Source: Owenia fusiformis (Eukaryota; Annelida; Polychaeta; Sabellida; Oweniidae). Taken from it: a DNA stretch of 64,000 nucleotides. The position numbers and the translations under genes are program-made. Under the pieces are notes generated by a model. The model did not search any database, had not been told where the DNA came from, and worked only from the letters and a program-made list of their open reading frames with translations. Shown in pieces: positions 57,301 through 64,000 of the stretch (position 1 is its first letter; every line of letters begins with the position of its first letter). The stretch spans positions 18,339,513 to 18,403,512 of the forward strand of contig CAIIXF020000004.1 in NCBI GenBank assembly GCA_903813345.2, given 5' to 3'.

Positions 57301-60300
57301 TGTATTGTGACTTGCGTCGTCGTAGTCTGTAACAAATGGTACACTTTATTGATTTTCTTGTGTAACTGTCTTGTTTTTCAGATACAACGATCGAATTGAG
57401 ATTGGTGATGCAATATACGGGTTGAGTCCATATATCAATCCATCTGGCTCTACAAACCTGAACCTTGCAATAAATAAATCAACGCATGAAGTCTTCACCG
57501 TTAAAAGGTAAGAGACGGTGCAGTAAATCTAGAGAAATTACCCTATTGTCACAATCCAAACAAATAATGAACGCCCAATATACGTACCGCCGACCTTGTT
57601 TCATTAAACTATACATATTAAAGTGATTGTTAGGATGTTCATCCAATGGACGTTTTAATGAATGCCTATGAAAACATTTCACACGCAGCCTCAGTGCGAC
57701 ATCTGTATCCACTATCGGCTTAATTCGAAGATACCCTACCACTACTCCTTATGTCATTGTTTTAGGGGAGATCGTAGTGATGTACAGAACCTGCTCTTTA
57801 CCATAACCGATGGCATGGCCAAGGACGGCGACCCCAAGGTCAGTGCAGATAGGGCCAGAGAAATTAGTAAAGCTATTATCATCGCTATTGGTTTTGGACC
57901 AGAGATGAGTGAGCAAGAGCTGAACAAGATTGGATCTGACCCCGACAGCAAATATGTGCACAAAGTGGAGACCGTGCAAGACTTGGAGAGCATTCGGTAT
58001 GTGCATATGTAGTAAATGATTTACAGTAGCATTTAGTAGTTAGCTCACAAAAATGAAGACGTTATTAGAACTTTGTTATCTTATAAATAATACTCTAATG
58101 TTTTGCCTTTTTATATCTACAGGTACAATCTGCTTGATATGGCATGTGGGAAATGTAATGGTGTCACAGATATCGCCATTGCCATAGATTGTTCTGGTAG
58201 TATTGGTGTCGCAAACTTCAACCTAATGTTGGAGTTTATCCTCATTCTTATTGACAATCTAGATATTAATACTAACCGGGACAGAGTTGGTGTAATTGCA
58301 TTTAGTGATGATGCAAAGGTTTTGATTCAACTTGTAGACTTCACAGAAAAGGAGTCACTGAAATCGGAAATTAGAAATATTCCCTATACGCTAGGGGCTA
58401 CTAATACACAACACGCGCTGAAGCTAGCTAGAGAAAGTTTGTTTACTGAACAGCATGGGGACCGACTAGATGTGCCCAATGTAATATTACTCCTCACCGA
58501 TGGCGTATCCACTGTGAAGAAACACTTCACCATACCCGAGGCTCTAGCGCTGAAACAACATGGCGTCTCTGTAGTAACATTAGCTGTGGGAAACCAAACC
58601 GATGAACGTGAACTTTCAAAAATTGCATCTACACCAGAACTGATGTTCGAAGTGAACCGGTTTAGTTCTCTACCTTCTATCGTTGATCTTGTAATGAATG
58701 CGATATGCAATGGTATGTGATTTTACAGGCAATAATGTGCTACTCCTGAGTTTATTATAGTCCTGAATAGCTTATACGTTGGCATTGCCGAGAGATTTCG
58801 TAACTCACGTATAGCATGTCTATTATTCCCATACAACGTGTAACTGATGAAGCGTTTGATTACGTCATCATTTGTTGCGCAGCTCTATACGACGATTCAT
58901 AAAGATTTCAAATATATATTTATTAAAGTCTCACGCCATAAAATAATACAATAATATTTAAAAACTTTATGTATGGACGTGTAGAGTTGGGCAACAAATG
59001 ATGACGTAATGAAACGCTTCATAAGTTATGTTATACGGGTATAATAAGCATGCTATAAGTGAGTTGCGAAATCTCTCTATTGAGTTTAAATTGACTATAA
59101 TGTTATCATTTGTTATTACAATATGATGTAATTCAGCAAGTAAAAGATTATACATGTTGAATATTTCCTTTTTTAGATGAGAACGAGTGTCTAGACACGC
59201 CATGCATGAACAATGGCACCTGCATAGATCTTGTCCACGGCTACATGTGCGAGTGCAAATCTGGGTTTTCGGGTATCCAGTGTGAACGGGAATGTGACAT
59301 CAACGTTGACCTCATTTTCGCTATCGATCGATCAGGATCCATCTTTGAAGAGAACTTCGACCAATTAAAGCAGTTCATCATTGGAACCCTAGTTGATTTC
59401 CCGATCTCCCAGCAGAACACACGCGTGGGTGTGATCACATTTGCATCAAATGCTTTTATAGAAATATATTTAGATCAGTCGACCGACCTGAAAAATCTTA
59501 CGCATAGAGTGGAGTCAATAAGTTACACCGGTAAGCAAACGTTTTGGCTATAGTAGTGATATATTTCTTCTAATTATTTTCAAGTTACTATATCTGCTAT
59601 TTGAAACGAGCGATCAGACCAAAAATGGCAAAACAATACCCTGTTAAACTACAAAGAAGACGAAGCTCTCTTTTAAGAAGTGAAGTCAAACGAATGCAAA
59701 GGGTAGCAAAACAAAATTATTATGTCTCTATAATTCATGATTATCTTTCACATGGTAATTTGCTGTTCGTTCGAAAATCACATTACATTGAAGTTGCAAA
59801 CCAAATCAAAGGTGGAACACCATGCAAAACTGAACGTTGCTACCATTTTGTATGTAATTCCAAATCTGTAAATGTCTGATTCTTTTGAAAACTGTTAATA
59901 TAAAAAAAATAGTTCTGATATTGGTCCAAAAAGGTCAGGACATACGTTTCCATACATTTCATGTCATTTTATAAATAACAAGTTGGTATCTTAAATCTTC
60001 TTTCTTATCTCTAGGGGGTGCAACTAACATTGCCAGTGCTCTCCAACTTATCCGCTTCTCCATGTTCAGGGAATCACGTGGCGATAGACTAAATGTTCCA
60101 AATGTCCTGGTTATCATCACAGACGGCGCCTCTAGCGTTAACACCAGGGATACTCTTCCACAAGCTAGAATTCTCCAGAACGAAGGCGTCCACATTACGG
60201 TTGTGGGAATTGGACATGAATTGAAGAAGTCGGAACTTCGCGGGTTGGCCACAGACCCGGATCGTTGTAATGTCATGGTCGTAGATGATTTCAAGAATTT

Positions 60301-61749
60301 GGCAATGATAAGACCAAATATTACTAAACCATTTTGTTATGGTAAGTAAATTATCACGACATGATTTGCCTTTTTTGTTAGGGTACTTATTTTGACTCCC
60401 ATTCAGCGATTAATTATACATTAAAACTAAAAAGTCCATATAAAAGAGCAAGCCTCCAGACTCATCCCTTGTACAAAGTAGTCTACATAACATTACTATA
60501 TGAAAATTGATGGGGAGTAGATACTGTATGCTATACGTTTACGCTTGCATTGGGTTCTTGAATGCAAGATCACCAACGATGAGTTTCGTATGTCTTCGTG
60601 TATAGTGTATTGCTGGTTGTTCTTTCTCATCTATTATTTTCTTATAGACCAGCACCACTGTGAGCCAAACCACTGCAGAAATGGTGCAGTTTGTTCGGAC
60701 AAACTAACACATTACGTATGTGACTGTGTCTCCGGCTTTACGGGGCAGAATTGTTCTGCTGAATGTCCCTCTAAGCGAGATATAGTCTTCATACTAGACG
60801 CTTCGGGTAGTATGGGATCCGAGACATTCGATAAAATCCTGACGTTCGTCAAAAAGGTGACTGATAACTTCGACATAGAAAGCGGTACTCAGAGAGTCGG
60901 CCTGGTAGCGTTTGCGAGTGAGGGTGTGATACATTTTGAACTGGACAAGTTCTCGAGCAGCTTTGACCTGCTGAATGCCATTGGATCGGTGGAATATACT
61001 GGAGGTGAGTGGTCGTCTATTTTTACCGTAATTTGACGCCGAACACAAAGCATTTTGAATATTGTGTTTAGAAAGCTTTGTTTTGTTTGCATTCAATATT
61101 TATGTTGTTCACATAGTCTTTGCGTAGAAATGCTTGAAATCAACATGATCCTCGATTTCTTTAGTCTCTTATATAGCTCAAATCTCTTTTGTGAGACCCA
61201 TACATAGTAGACAATAACCATTTCTCCACTCAATGATATCCTTACCTTTATCTTCTTCTTGGAATCTTTCTTTCATAAACAAAAATTTCATCAGAAAAAT
61301 GTTTATCCTCGACGAACATGTTTTTGCAGTTCTACCTGATGACGAACCATTATTGTGGGCTTAGTTTCCAATAAACAACTCAAAAACGCCATTTTATTTC
61401 AGGTTCAACGAACACAGCTGATGGAATTGCTCATATGATGACCATGTTTAGCACCGTGAAGAAGATCGGTCGCAGTGATGTGGATAATCTCGCAATACTT
61501 ATAACAGACGGTGTAGCAACTGTCCAACAAGGTGTCGAGTTCGAAGAGGCGTTGAAGGCAAGGGACAGAAATATACACATCAAGGCTATAGGCATAGGGT
61601 CTATTATTTATGAAAAATACCTAGAAAAGCTAGCCTCTAAAACGACATCTGAAACCGGAATTCCCGATCAAGTTATCATTCGAAATGTCAATGACTTGGA
61701 CAATGTATTATTAAGGAAGCTTATTGACGAGATATGTGATCGACCATAG
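39343..61749 (+). CDS. secreted multi-VWA, EGF-containing matrix-type protein (23 exons)
   Basis: Predicted extracellular protein of about 2,237 residues: signal peptide (MSSVRSLVP then hydrophobic WVLCFLFVGCSVVWA), ten VWA domains, a Thr/Ser/Pro-rich repeat after VWA1, and EGF domains before VWA9 and VWA10. VWA domains bind protein ligands, often through a metal in the DxSxS (MIDAS) site; related architectures are collagen VI, matrilins and invertebrate shell or cuticle matrix proteins. Exons: 39343-39368, 39552-39711, 40112-40349, 42004-42942, 43075-43260, 43650-44057, 44275-44511, 44695-45009, 48542-48731, 48855-48986, 49209-49468, 49581-49760, 55237-55611, 55787-56029, 56454-56756, 56895-57084, 57382-57507, 57766-57996, 58123-58712, 59177-59530, 60015-60341, 60648-61004, 61403-61749. 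Phases agree throughout (6,714 nt), with domain borders in phase 1. No collagen helix or transmembrane segment is seen, and no chitin-binding domain. The first exon is the least certain; the exact orthologue is not recognised. Confidence 0.88.
39371..39445. mobile_element. MITE end fragment (33.8-kb family) in intron 1
   Basis: agtactttgaatttgaaaag and taagcaatcaaaggacca match the left arm of the 33798 and 34366 elements. It starts two or three bases inside the predicted 183-bp first intron. Confidence 0.65.
39552..39711 (+). CDS. VWA gene exon 2 (signal peptide, start of VWA1)
   Basis: Hydrophobic LCFLFVGCSVVWAQQ then CGPAEIVFMLDASGSMSE, an intact MIDAS. Acceptor atttcag, donor gat|gtaaga. 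Confidence 0.88.
40112..40349 (+). CDS. VWA gene exon 3 (VWA1 middle)
   Basis: Phase 0 to 1, encodes VHIGVLVFENDAIMKIPL and the helix with the MIDAS threonine region GKSSATRDAI. Acceptor caatag, donor tcg|gtaggt. Confidence 0.88.
41172..41866. mobile_element. non-autonomous element with about 140-bp inverted arms
   Basis: The left arm gtattgcaagtgattttaga ... aagttttctttcaagtgaag is inverted at the right end. The middle (about 400 bp) has no coding. It lies in intron 3 of the VWA gene. Exact ends and duplication unclear. Confidence 0.7.
42004..42942 (+). CDS. VWA gene exon 4 (VWA1 end and mucin-like repeat)
   Basis: Starts AILVTDGNPKTG, completing VWA1 up to GICDL, then about 220 residues of Thr/Ser/Pro. 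The core is about 12 copies of the 14-residue PVTSTSSSTSTTAS (42-bp unit), a likely O-glycosylated spacer. Acceptor ctttcag, donor act|gtaagt. Confidence 0.9.
42327..42836 (+). repeat. coding 42-bp minisatellite
   Basis: About 12 tandem copies of ccgtgacatcaacttcttcc + agtacgtcaacaactgcttctc, with synonymous and Ser/Pro or Ser/Arg changes between copies. Because the unit is a multiple of three, long antisense frames are also open here; they are not genes. Confidence 0.92.
43075..43260 (+). CDS. VWA gene exon 5 (VWA2 first half)
   Basis: Encodes CPGTQVDVIFLLHADPSID; the MIDAS is lost (ADPSI in place of DxSxS). Phase 1-1. Confidence 0.88.
43650..44057 (+). CDS. VWA gene exon 6 (VWA2 second half)
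   Basis: 136 codons, with PIVAIVLTTDTNYTDS and IQLYAVGVNSDSLHIDGLEL, the usual strands of a VWA fold, ending in IICNDP. Phase 1-1. Confidence 0.88.
44275..44511 (+). CDS. VWA gene exon 7 (VWA3 first half)
   Basis: Encodes VCKDRKVDVIFVVDTTGDD, a degenerate MIDAS, then VNRLDINADAAQVGLLQYD. Acceptor cttctag, donor acgg|gtatga. Confidence 0.88.
44695..45009 (+). CDS. VWA gene exon 8 (VWA3 second half)
   Basis: Includes DIIILVTDVISGNPEHEA and GILTHVVGIGPEV, closing with TTCFADG. Phase 1-1. Confidence 0.88.
45409..45476 (+). other. tRNA-like sequence (SINE head or tRNA pseudogene)
   Basis: It has an A box (tggtatagtggttagg, 45413-45428) and a B box (ggttcgattcc, 45456-45466) with a short acceptor pairing ctctg/cggag, but the anticodon stem does not pair well. 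A Pol III terminator-like tttttatttt follows. Confidence 0.6.
45681..45767. mobile_element. GCAGGCCCGTAGCC hairpin element
   Basis: Inverted ends gcaggcccgtagccagg and cctggctacgggcctg around a poly-G and a poly-T run. Confidence 0.65.
45891..46902. repeat. 338-bp tandem repeat, two near-identical copies and one diverged
   Basis: gatttcaatgctgattttag recurs at 45891 and 46229, with a third, diverged start at 46566. All three contain gccaaatttagactgaggat and gtagaccggaagtaaattta. Confidence 0.88.
48542..48731 (+). CDS. VWA gene exon 9 (VWA4, part 1 of 3)
   Basis: Encodes ACRGIKYDIAVLLDRSSNIN; MIDAS altered (DRSSN). The same length, 190 nt, as exon 16. Acceptor ctttcag, donor aag|gtgagt. Confidence 0.88.
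48855..48986 (+). CDS. VWA gene exon 10 (VWA4, part 2 of 3)
   Basis: 132 nt, phase 2-2, with SSVVTSGVTNHTRALATTTD, the helix carrying the MIDAS threonine region. Acceptor atttcag, donor cag|gtaagg. Confidence 0.85.
49209..49468 (+). CDS. VWA gene exon 11 (VWA4, part 3 of 3)
   Basis: Includes VINLILMFSDGRSVADD and AVLVVIGVGSYEDIANLRK. Acceptor ttaacag, donor ccag|gtagga, phase 1 end. Confidence 0.88.
49581..49760 (+). CDS. VWA gene exon 12 (VWA5 first half)
   Basis: Encodes CPDTQAEVAFILENSLDPD; MIDAS lost. It aligns with exon 5. It precedes the 5.5-kb intron that holds the DIRS element. Confidence 0.85.
50625..50963 (-). pseudogene. tyrosine recombinase, C-terminal catalytic part (DIRS)
   Basis: It contains FKPHSTRSASTSKAFAAG (the HxxR motif) and WSNSKTFEKFYHR with the tyrosine expected as nucleophile. 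It is separated from the N-terminal part by about 290 bp of frame-disrupted sequence. Confidence 0.8.
51251..51910 (-). pseudogene. tyrosine recombinase, N-terminal part (DIRS)
   Basis: Its second half (NPYSSAWNKWDRWCDRQ, VNFLNCMFEKGKSYSTLNGY) resembles the SAM-like DNA-binding core of DIRS/phage integrases. Confidence 0.75.
52004..52424 (-). pseudogene. RNase H-like region of the DIRS element, frameshifted
   Basis: One frame starts IITTDSSLSGWWGG (catalytic Asp region). A second frame continues with VHIITDNMTAMSQINKLGG and ending NEIADKASR, the last acidic motif. The shift lies between them. Confidence 0.75.
52649..53203 (-). pseudogene. reverse transcriptase of the DIRS element, fragment
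   Basis: 184 open codons with RT landmarks: PILNLKALNQYV, MKLDLADAYMSIPI, VLPFGLASAPRTFTKLMK and the catalytic LICYLDDLILF. The thumb region and the link to RNase H continue in other frames, showing frameshifts. Confidence 0.88.
53419..54475 (-). pseudogene. gag-like region of the DIRS element, broken
   Basis: Three open segments (54475-54179, 54019-53783, 53754-53419) lie in different frames, rich in Lys, Ser and Thr, at the 5' end of the element where DIRS elements carry a gag-like gene. Assigned by position; no domain is recognised. Confidence 0.55.
55237..55611 (+). CDS. VWA gene exon 13 (VWA5 second half)
   Basis: Includes AGVPRVAILLLSRPYIPIEG and MSIYALGLPGSLRSDLEKI, ending TCVEP. Acceptor ttctag, phase 1-1. 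The usual LVTDG strand reads LLSRP here. Confidence 0.88.
55787..56029 (+). CDS. VWA gene exon 14 (VWA6 first half)
   Basis: Encodes VCRNRRADIIFLIETAIVHP; MIDAS lost. It aligns with exon 7, sharing VNRLDI and VGLMTY. Confidence 0.88.
56215..56370. mobile_element. diverged copy of the GCAGGCC(N)TAGCC family
   Basis: Begins gcaggccagtagccaggggg and contains gtgaaccccctgg; related to 45681-45767. In intron 14 of the VWA gene. Confidence 0.45.
56454..56756 (+). CDS. VWA gene exon 15 (VWA6 second half)
   Basis: Includes VPNIIVIVTSEEALFD and LLIHTVNIGTSSQPDRF, ending MACYADG like exon 8. Acceptor ttctag. Confidence 0.88.
56895..57084 (+). CDS. VWA gene exon 16 (VWA7, part 1 of 3)
   Basis: 190 nt encoding VCKNKKYDINVVIDRSGSIT, an intact MIDAS. 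It aligns with exon 9. Acceptor ttttgcag, donor cag|gtgtgg. Confidence 0.88.
57382..57507 (+). CDS. VWA gene exon 17 (VWA7, part 2 of 3)
   Basis: 126 nt, phase 2-2, with NPSGSTNLNLAINKS, the MIDAS threonine helix. Acceptor tttttcag, donor aag|gtaaga. Confidence 0.86.
57766..57996 (+). CDS. VWA gene exon 18 (VWA7, part 3 of 3)
   Basis: Encodes DVQNLLFTITDGMAKDGDP and IIIAIGFGPEMSEQELNKIG. Acceptor gttttag, donor tcg|gtatgt, ending phase 2. Confidence 0.88.
58123..58712 (+). CDS. VWA gene exon 19 (complete VWA8 in one exon)
   Basis: 590 nt with all VWA elements in a single exon: IAIAIDCSGSIGVANF (intact MIDAS), GATNTQHAL, VILLLTDGVSTV, VVTLAVGNQTDERELS. Phase 2 to 1. Confidence 0.92.
58754..59101. 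mobile_element. 348-bp MITE in intron 19 of the VWA gene
   Basis: Outer ends attatagtc/gactataat and long inner arms (gagagatttcgtaactcacg ... ttgattacgtcatcatttgt) are inverted around an AT-rich centre. Confidence 0.75.
59177..59530 (+). CDS. VWA gene exon 20 (EGF 1, VWA9 first half)
   Basis: A six-cysteine EGF domain starting DENECLDTPC, with CIDLVHGYMCEC fitting the Asp beta-hydroxylation pattern of calcium-binding EGFs. Then VDLIFAIDRSGSIFEE, an intact MIDAS. Phase 1-1. Confidence 0.92.
60015..60341 (+). CDS. VWA gene exon 21 (VWA9 second half)
   Basis: GGATNIASALQLIRFSMF, VLVIITDGASSVN and VHITVVGIGHELKKSELR complete the domain. Acceptor ctctag, donor atg|gtaagt. Confidence 0.92.
60648..61004 (+). 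CDS. VWA gene exon 22 (EGF 2, VWA10 first half)
   Basis: An EGF domain with CEPNHCRNGAVC and CSDKLTHYVCDC, then DIVFILDASGSMGSETFDKI, an intact MIDAS. Donor gag|gtgagt is the one that keeps phase 1 with exon 23. Confidence 0.92.
61403..61749 (+). CDS. VWA gene exon 23 (VWA10 end, stop)
   Basis: GSTNTADGIAHMMTMF, LAILITDGVATVQQG and IHIKAIGIGS finish VWA10. The stop is TAG at 61747-61749, 11 codons after the last recognisable strand, so no extra C-terminal domain follows. Confidence 0.92.
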
Positions 61750-64000
61750 CATGATTTGATTTATTCTTACTGAATGGACATGCACTGTTGTTGACTGTTG
61801 TTCAGGTTGTTACTCGATGTGTTAGAGCTCGAACTGATTATTTATGATATTAATGTTTAACTTAATGTATATATTGTACATAGTTTGTTTTAATTTTTGT
61901 AATCATAATTTATTCATATTAGAATGAGTGCAATTAGAATATGTAAAATATGTTCAGGTAAGTCACACGAACAGAAACAAAAATTTAAAAAAAACTATAC
62001 AAAAATGCGTTTTTACATTTTCATGTTATTTATTTATTTACTTTTTAAAATTACATAACTTATGCCGTACAAAATATATATAATTTGACATCTGGTTGTA
62101 AAACTTTAAATTACAGTGTCGTCGAAAACATCCATATTTTGAATTCATGTTTCATGATTTTTTATAATAACCCATATAGTTTAGAATATTGTTGGAATTG
62201 CAGGAATCACCCGCGTTTGCTCCAGAAATGAATGAATAACTCGTCAGGGGTTACTGAATGAAAATATACAGTTGTCGTAATAATATTCGAAGAAACAATT
62301 AAAGACTGATGACAGTGCCATATTATTCACCCTGCCTGAGACACGGAATGGGTTGTTAAAGTATATTCGGAAATTAGATTTGCCATTTTATTGCTGCATT
62401 CCATGCGAATTTTGTTTGAAGAACATGAATTATGAAAAATATGGACGTTTCTTAGCATACTTATATATTTATTCAGAGTCTAACAGTTTGCCTTCGGGAA
62501 GTCTAATTAGTACAATTATATGATAATTTAATTAGCCTAATTAAAGGGATGGTTTTCACTACTAACTGAGGAGCATCCCTTAATTAGTCTTTAGAATAGG
62601 CCAAATATATTTATTGATTCATATTGAATTAAGGTGGGGCATACGGCATTGGCCCTGATGAAATCTAGTGTTGGACTAAACTTATCATAGTTTACGTATT
62701 ATCTACTTTAACTTTCATTTCTTTGTTTAAAAGTTGGTTGTTCAGTTCGTCCTCCAAGGTAAAACTTTGGTGATGAATGACCCGGATGTTACCTCTTTAA
62801 CCTCTGACAGCATAGATAGCTATAGTCATGTAATGTCCGTATAGGAACTGGTCATTCTGACCAGCTTTGCTTCTACATATTTTATGTACCAATATCCAAC
62901 TCCCCTTGACACTGTTAGTTTTACACAAAGCTACATATTTGTTATATATATTGTATGTTTATTTTGTATTAAAAATATTTATCGTTTATCTTAATATTTA
63001 CATGCTGTTTTTTAGAAATGAAAATATATTTTTATTAAACTGTATTACTGTGTTTTTTGTGATCTAGACATACAAGTAGCATGCTTAGAACACTGGACGG
63101 TCCAATGAGATGCAAACTTGAAATAAGAATTTGGATTTCCAAAAGGGCATGTAATTCTAAGCATTTCCACCTAAGCATACTTTCAATAGATTCTCACGGG
63201 GACTTATTTCCATTTACGTGTCTCAATCAAATTAAAATTAGCCCATCGTTGTAATTTTTGTAATACTTTCTAGAAATTGTTCAAATTCGTCCTTTCTCTA
63301 CATCATTAAACCTTACGAGGCCTAAGTTTATTATCATGGGCTTCCAAGAGAAACCCCATGTTATTACTGTATCAACAAGGTTTTGATGCAATTTTAAATT
63401 AACAAAATTCACCTCCAATGATATTGGTCATTTTTGTTACCAAACCTCTTACGCCATTTCCTATTAGAATAATGGTGGTAGCTAAATACCAAAGTCTTTT
63501 TCACCATATCAAAATGACTAGAAATCATCAATAGCCCAGTCAAACTAATGAAAAAAATAGCTTAACCCAAAACAAATTGCAATAGAAATCAAATTAGGTT
63601 AGTTATTTACATTTATTAACCTTGAAATACATACTAAAAATCTACCAAAATCGAAGTAGTGGAACAATGTTAAAATTTGAATCGAAGATACCCCCTACCC
63701 CACCCCCTTCAATTTATGAGTGCAGGACTAAAAAACATATTTCTTAAAGTTGAGGTCTTATTTTTACATAATTTAGTTTGACCACGATTGGATATTGTTT
63801 TTCCTAGATAATAATATTAATTTAACAAAGAAAAAGTTCATTTGTCTTCTTTTTAACCCTTACAAACCCAGAAAAAATAGAAAAAAATATCTCGAATTTC
63901 GCATATACTAATTTGAATATGTGTTTTTATATTAATGGGACCTTCTAGAAAATGTCCTATAATTTATAACGATGGACCAACATAACACTCATTATTTCTT
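61750..64000. other. 3' UTR of the VWA gene and intergenic DNA
   Basis: AT-rich, no further gene seen. A weak poly(A)-like ATTAAA occurs at 62298-62303; the true 3' end is not determined. The palindrome-related catgggcttcc near 63335-63360 belongs to the repeat also seen at 37597. The 63-kb open frames are AT-rich noise. Confidence 0.45.

Noticed and set aside
59601-59879. 92-codon frame in VWA intron 20
   Set aside because: Lies wholly between two well-supported exons, with no VWA or EGF similarity and no matching splice phase.

Overview
This is a window of animal nuclear DNA, AT-rich, with short exons, GT-AG introns and many short transposons and tandem repeats. The repeat content (a DIRS-type retroelement, many foldback elements, tRNA-related repeats) and the two gene types suggest a lophotrochozoan, most likely a mollusc. 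That taxonomic call is inference. No bacterial or organellar features were seen.

Region 1 (1121-27834, + strand) is a complete 24-exon gene orthologous to WDR44 (rabphilin-11), a Rab11 effector that works in membrane trafficking. The exons join in frame into about 1,045 codons: an N-terminal FFAT-like motif, a coiled coil, proline-rich segments, a conserved NLDTGE block and a C-terminal WD40 propeller. Its introns are unusual. At least seven tandem arrays lie inside them, and three of these were built from the gene's own exon edges: the 3' end and donor of exon 5 (78 bp x about 20), the 3' end and donor of exon 19 (73 bp x 9), and the acceptor and 5' end of exon 22 (43 bp x about 30). An intact tRNA-Cys(GCA) lies in intron 20.

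Region 2 (27835-39342) is intergenic. It holds the WDR44 3' UTR, a higher-order GATTATGAC-type array, hairpin elements, two tandem TA-flanked MITEs, and a 3.2-kb hAT-like element (36080-39310) with an 8-bp target duplication. Other elements are nested inside the hAT-like element, one with its own 10-bp duplication.

Region 3 (39343-61749, + strand) is a second multi-exon gene for a secreted matrix-type protein of about 2,240 residues. It has a signal peptide, ten von Willebrand A (VWA) domains, a Thr/Ser/Pro-rich mucin-like tandem repeat after the first VWA, and an EGF domain in front of each of the last two VWAs. Domains 2-4 and 5-7 look like a duplicated three-domain block, and five of the ten VWAs have lost the DxSxS metal site. 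Its introns contain a MULE-like foldback element (9-bp target duplication), a decayed DIRS1-like retrotransposon in antisense with the diagnostic internal complementary region, and several MITEs. The predicted start codon lies 24 bp past the target duplication of the hAT-like element, so transposon DNA may form its upstream or 5' UTR sequence.

Region 4 (61750-64000) is 3' UTR and intergenic DNA with no recognisable gene. The two genes share strand but not an evident pathway: one is a cytosolic trafficking adaptor, the other an extracellular matrix protein.
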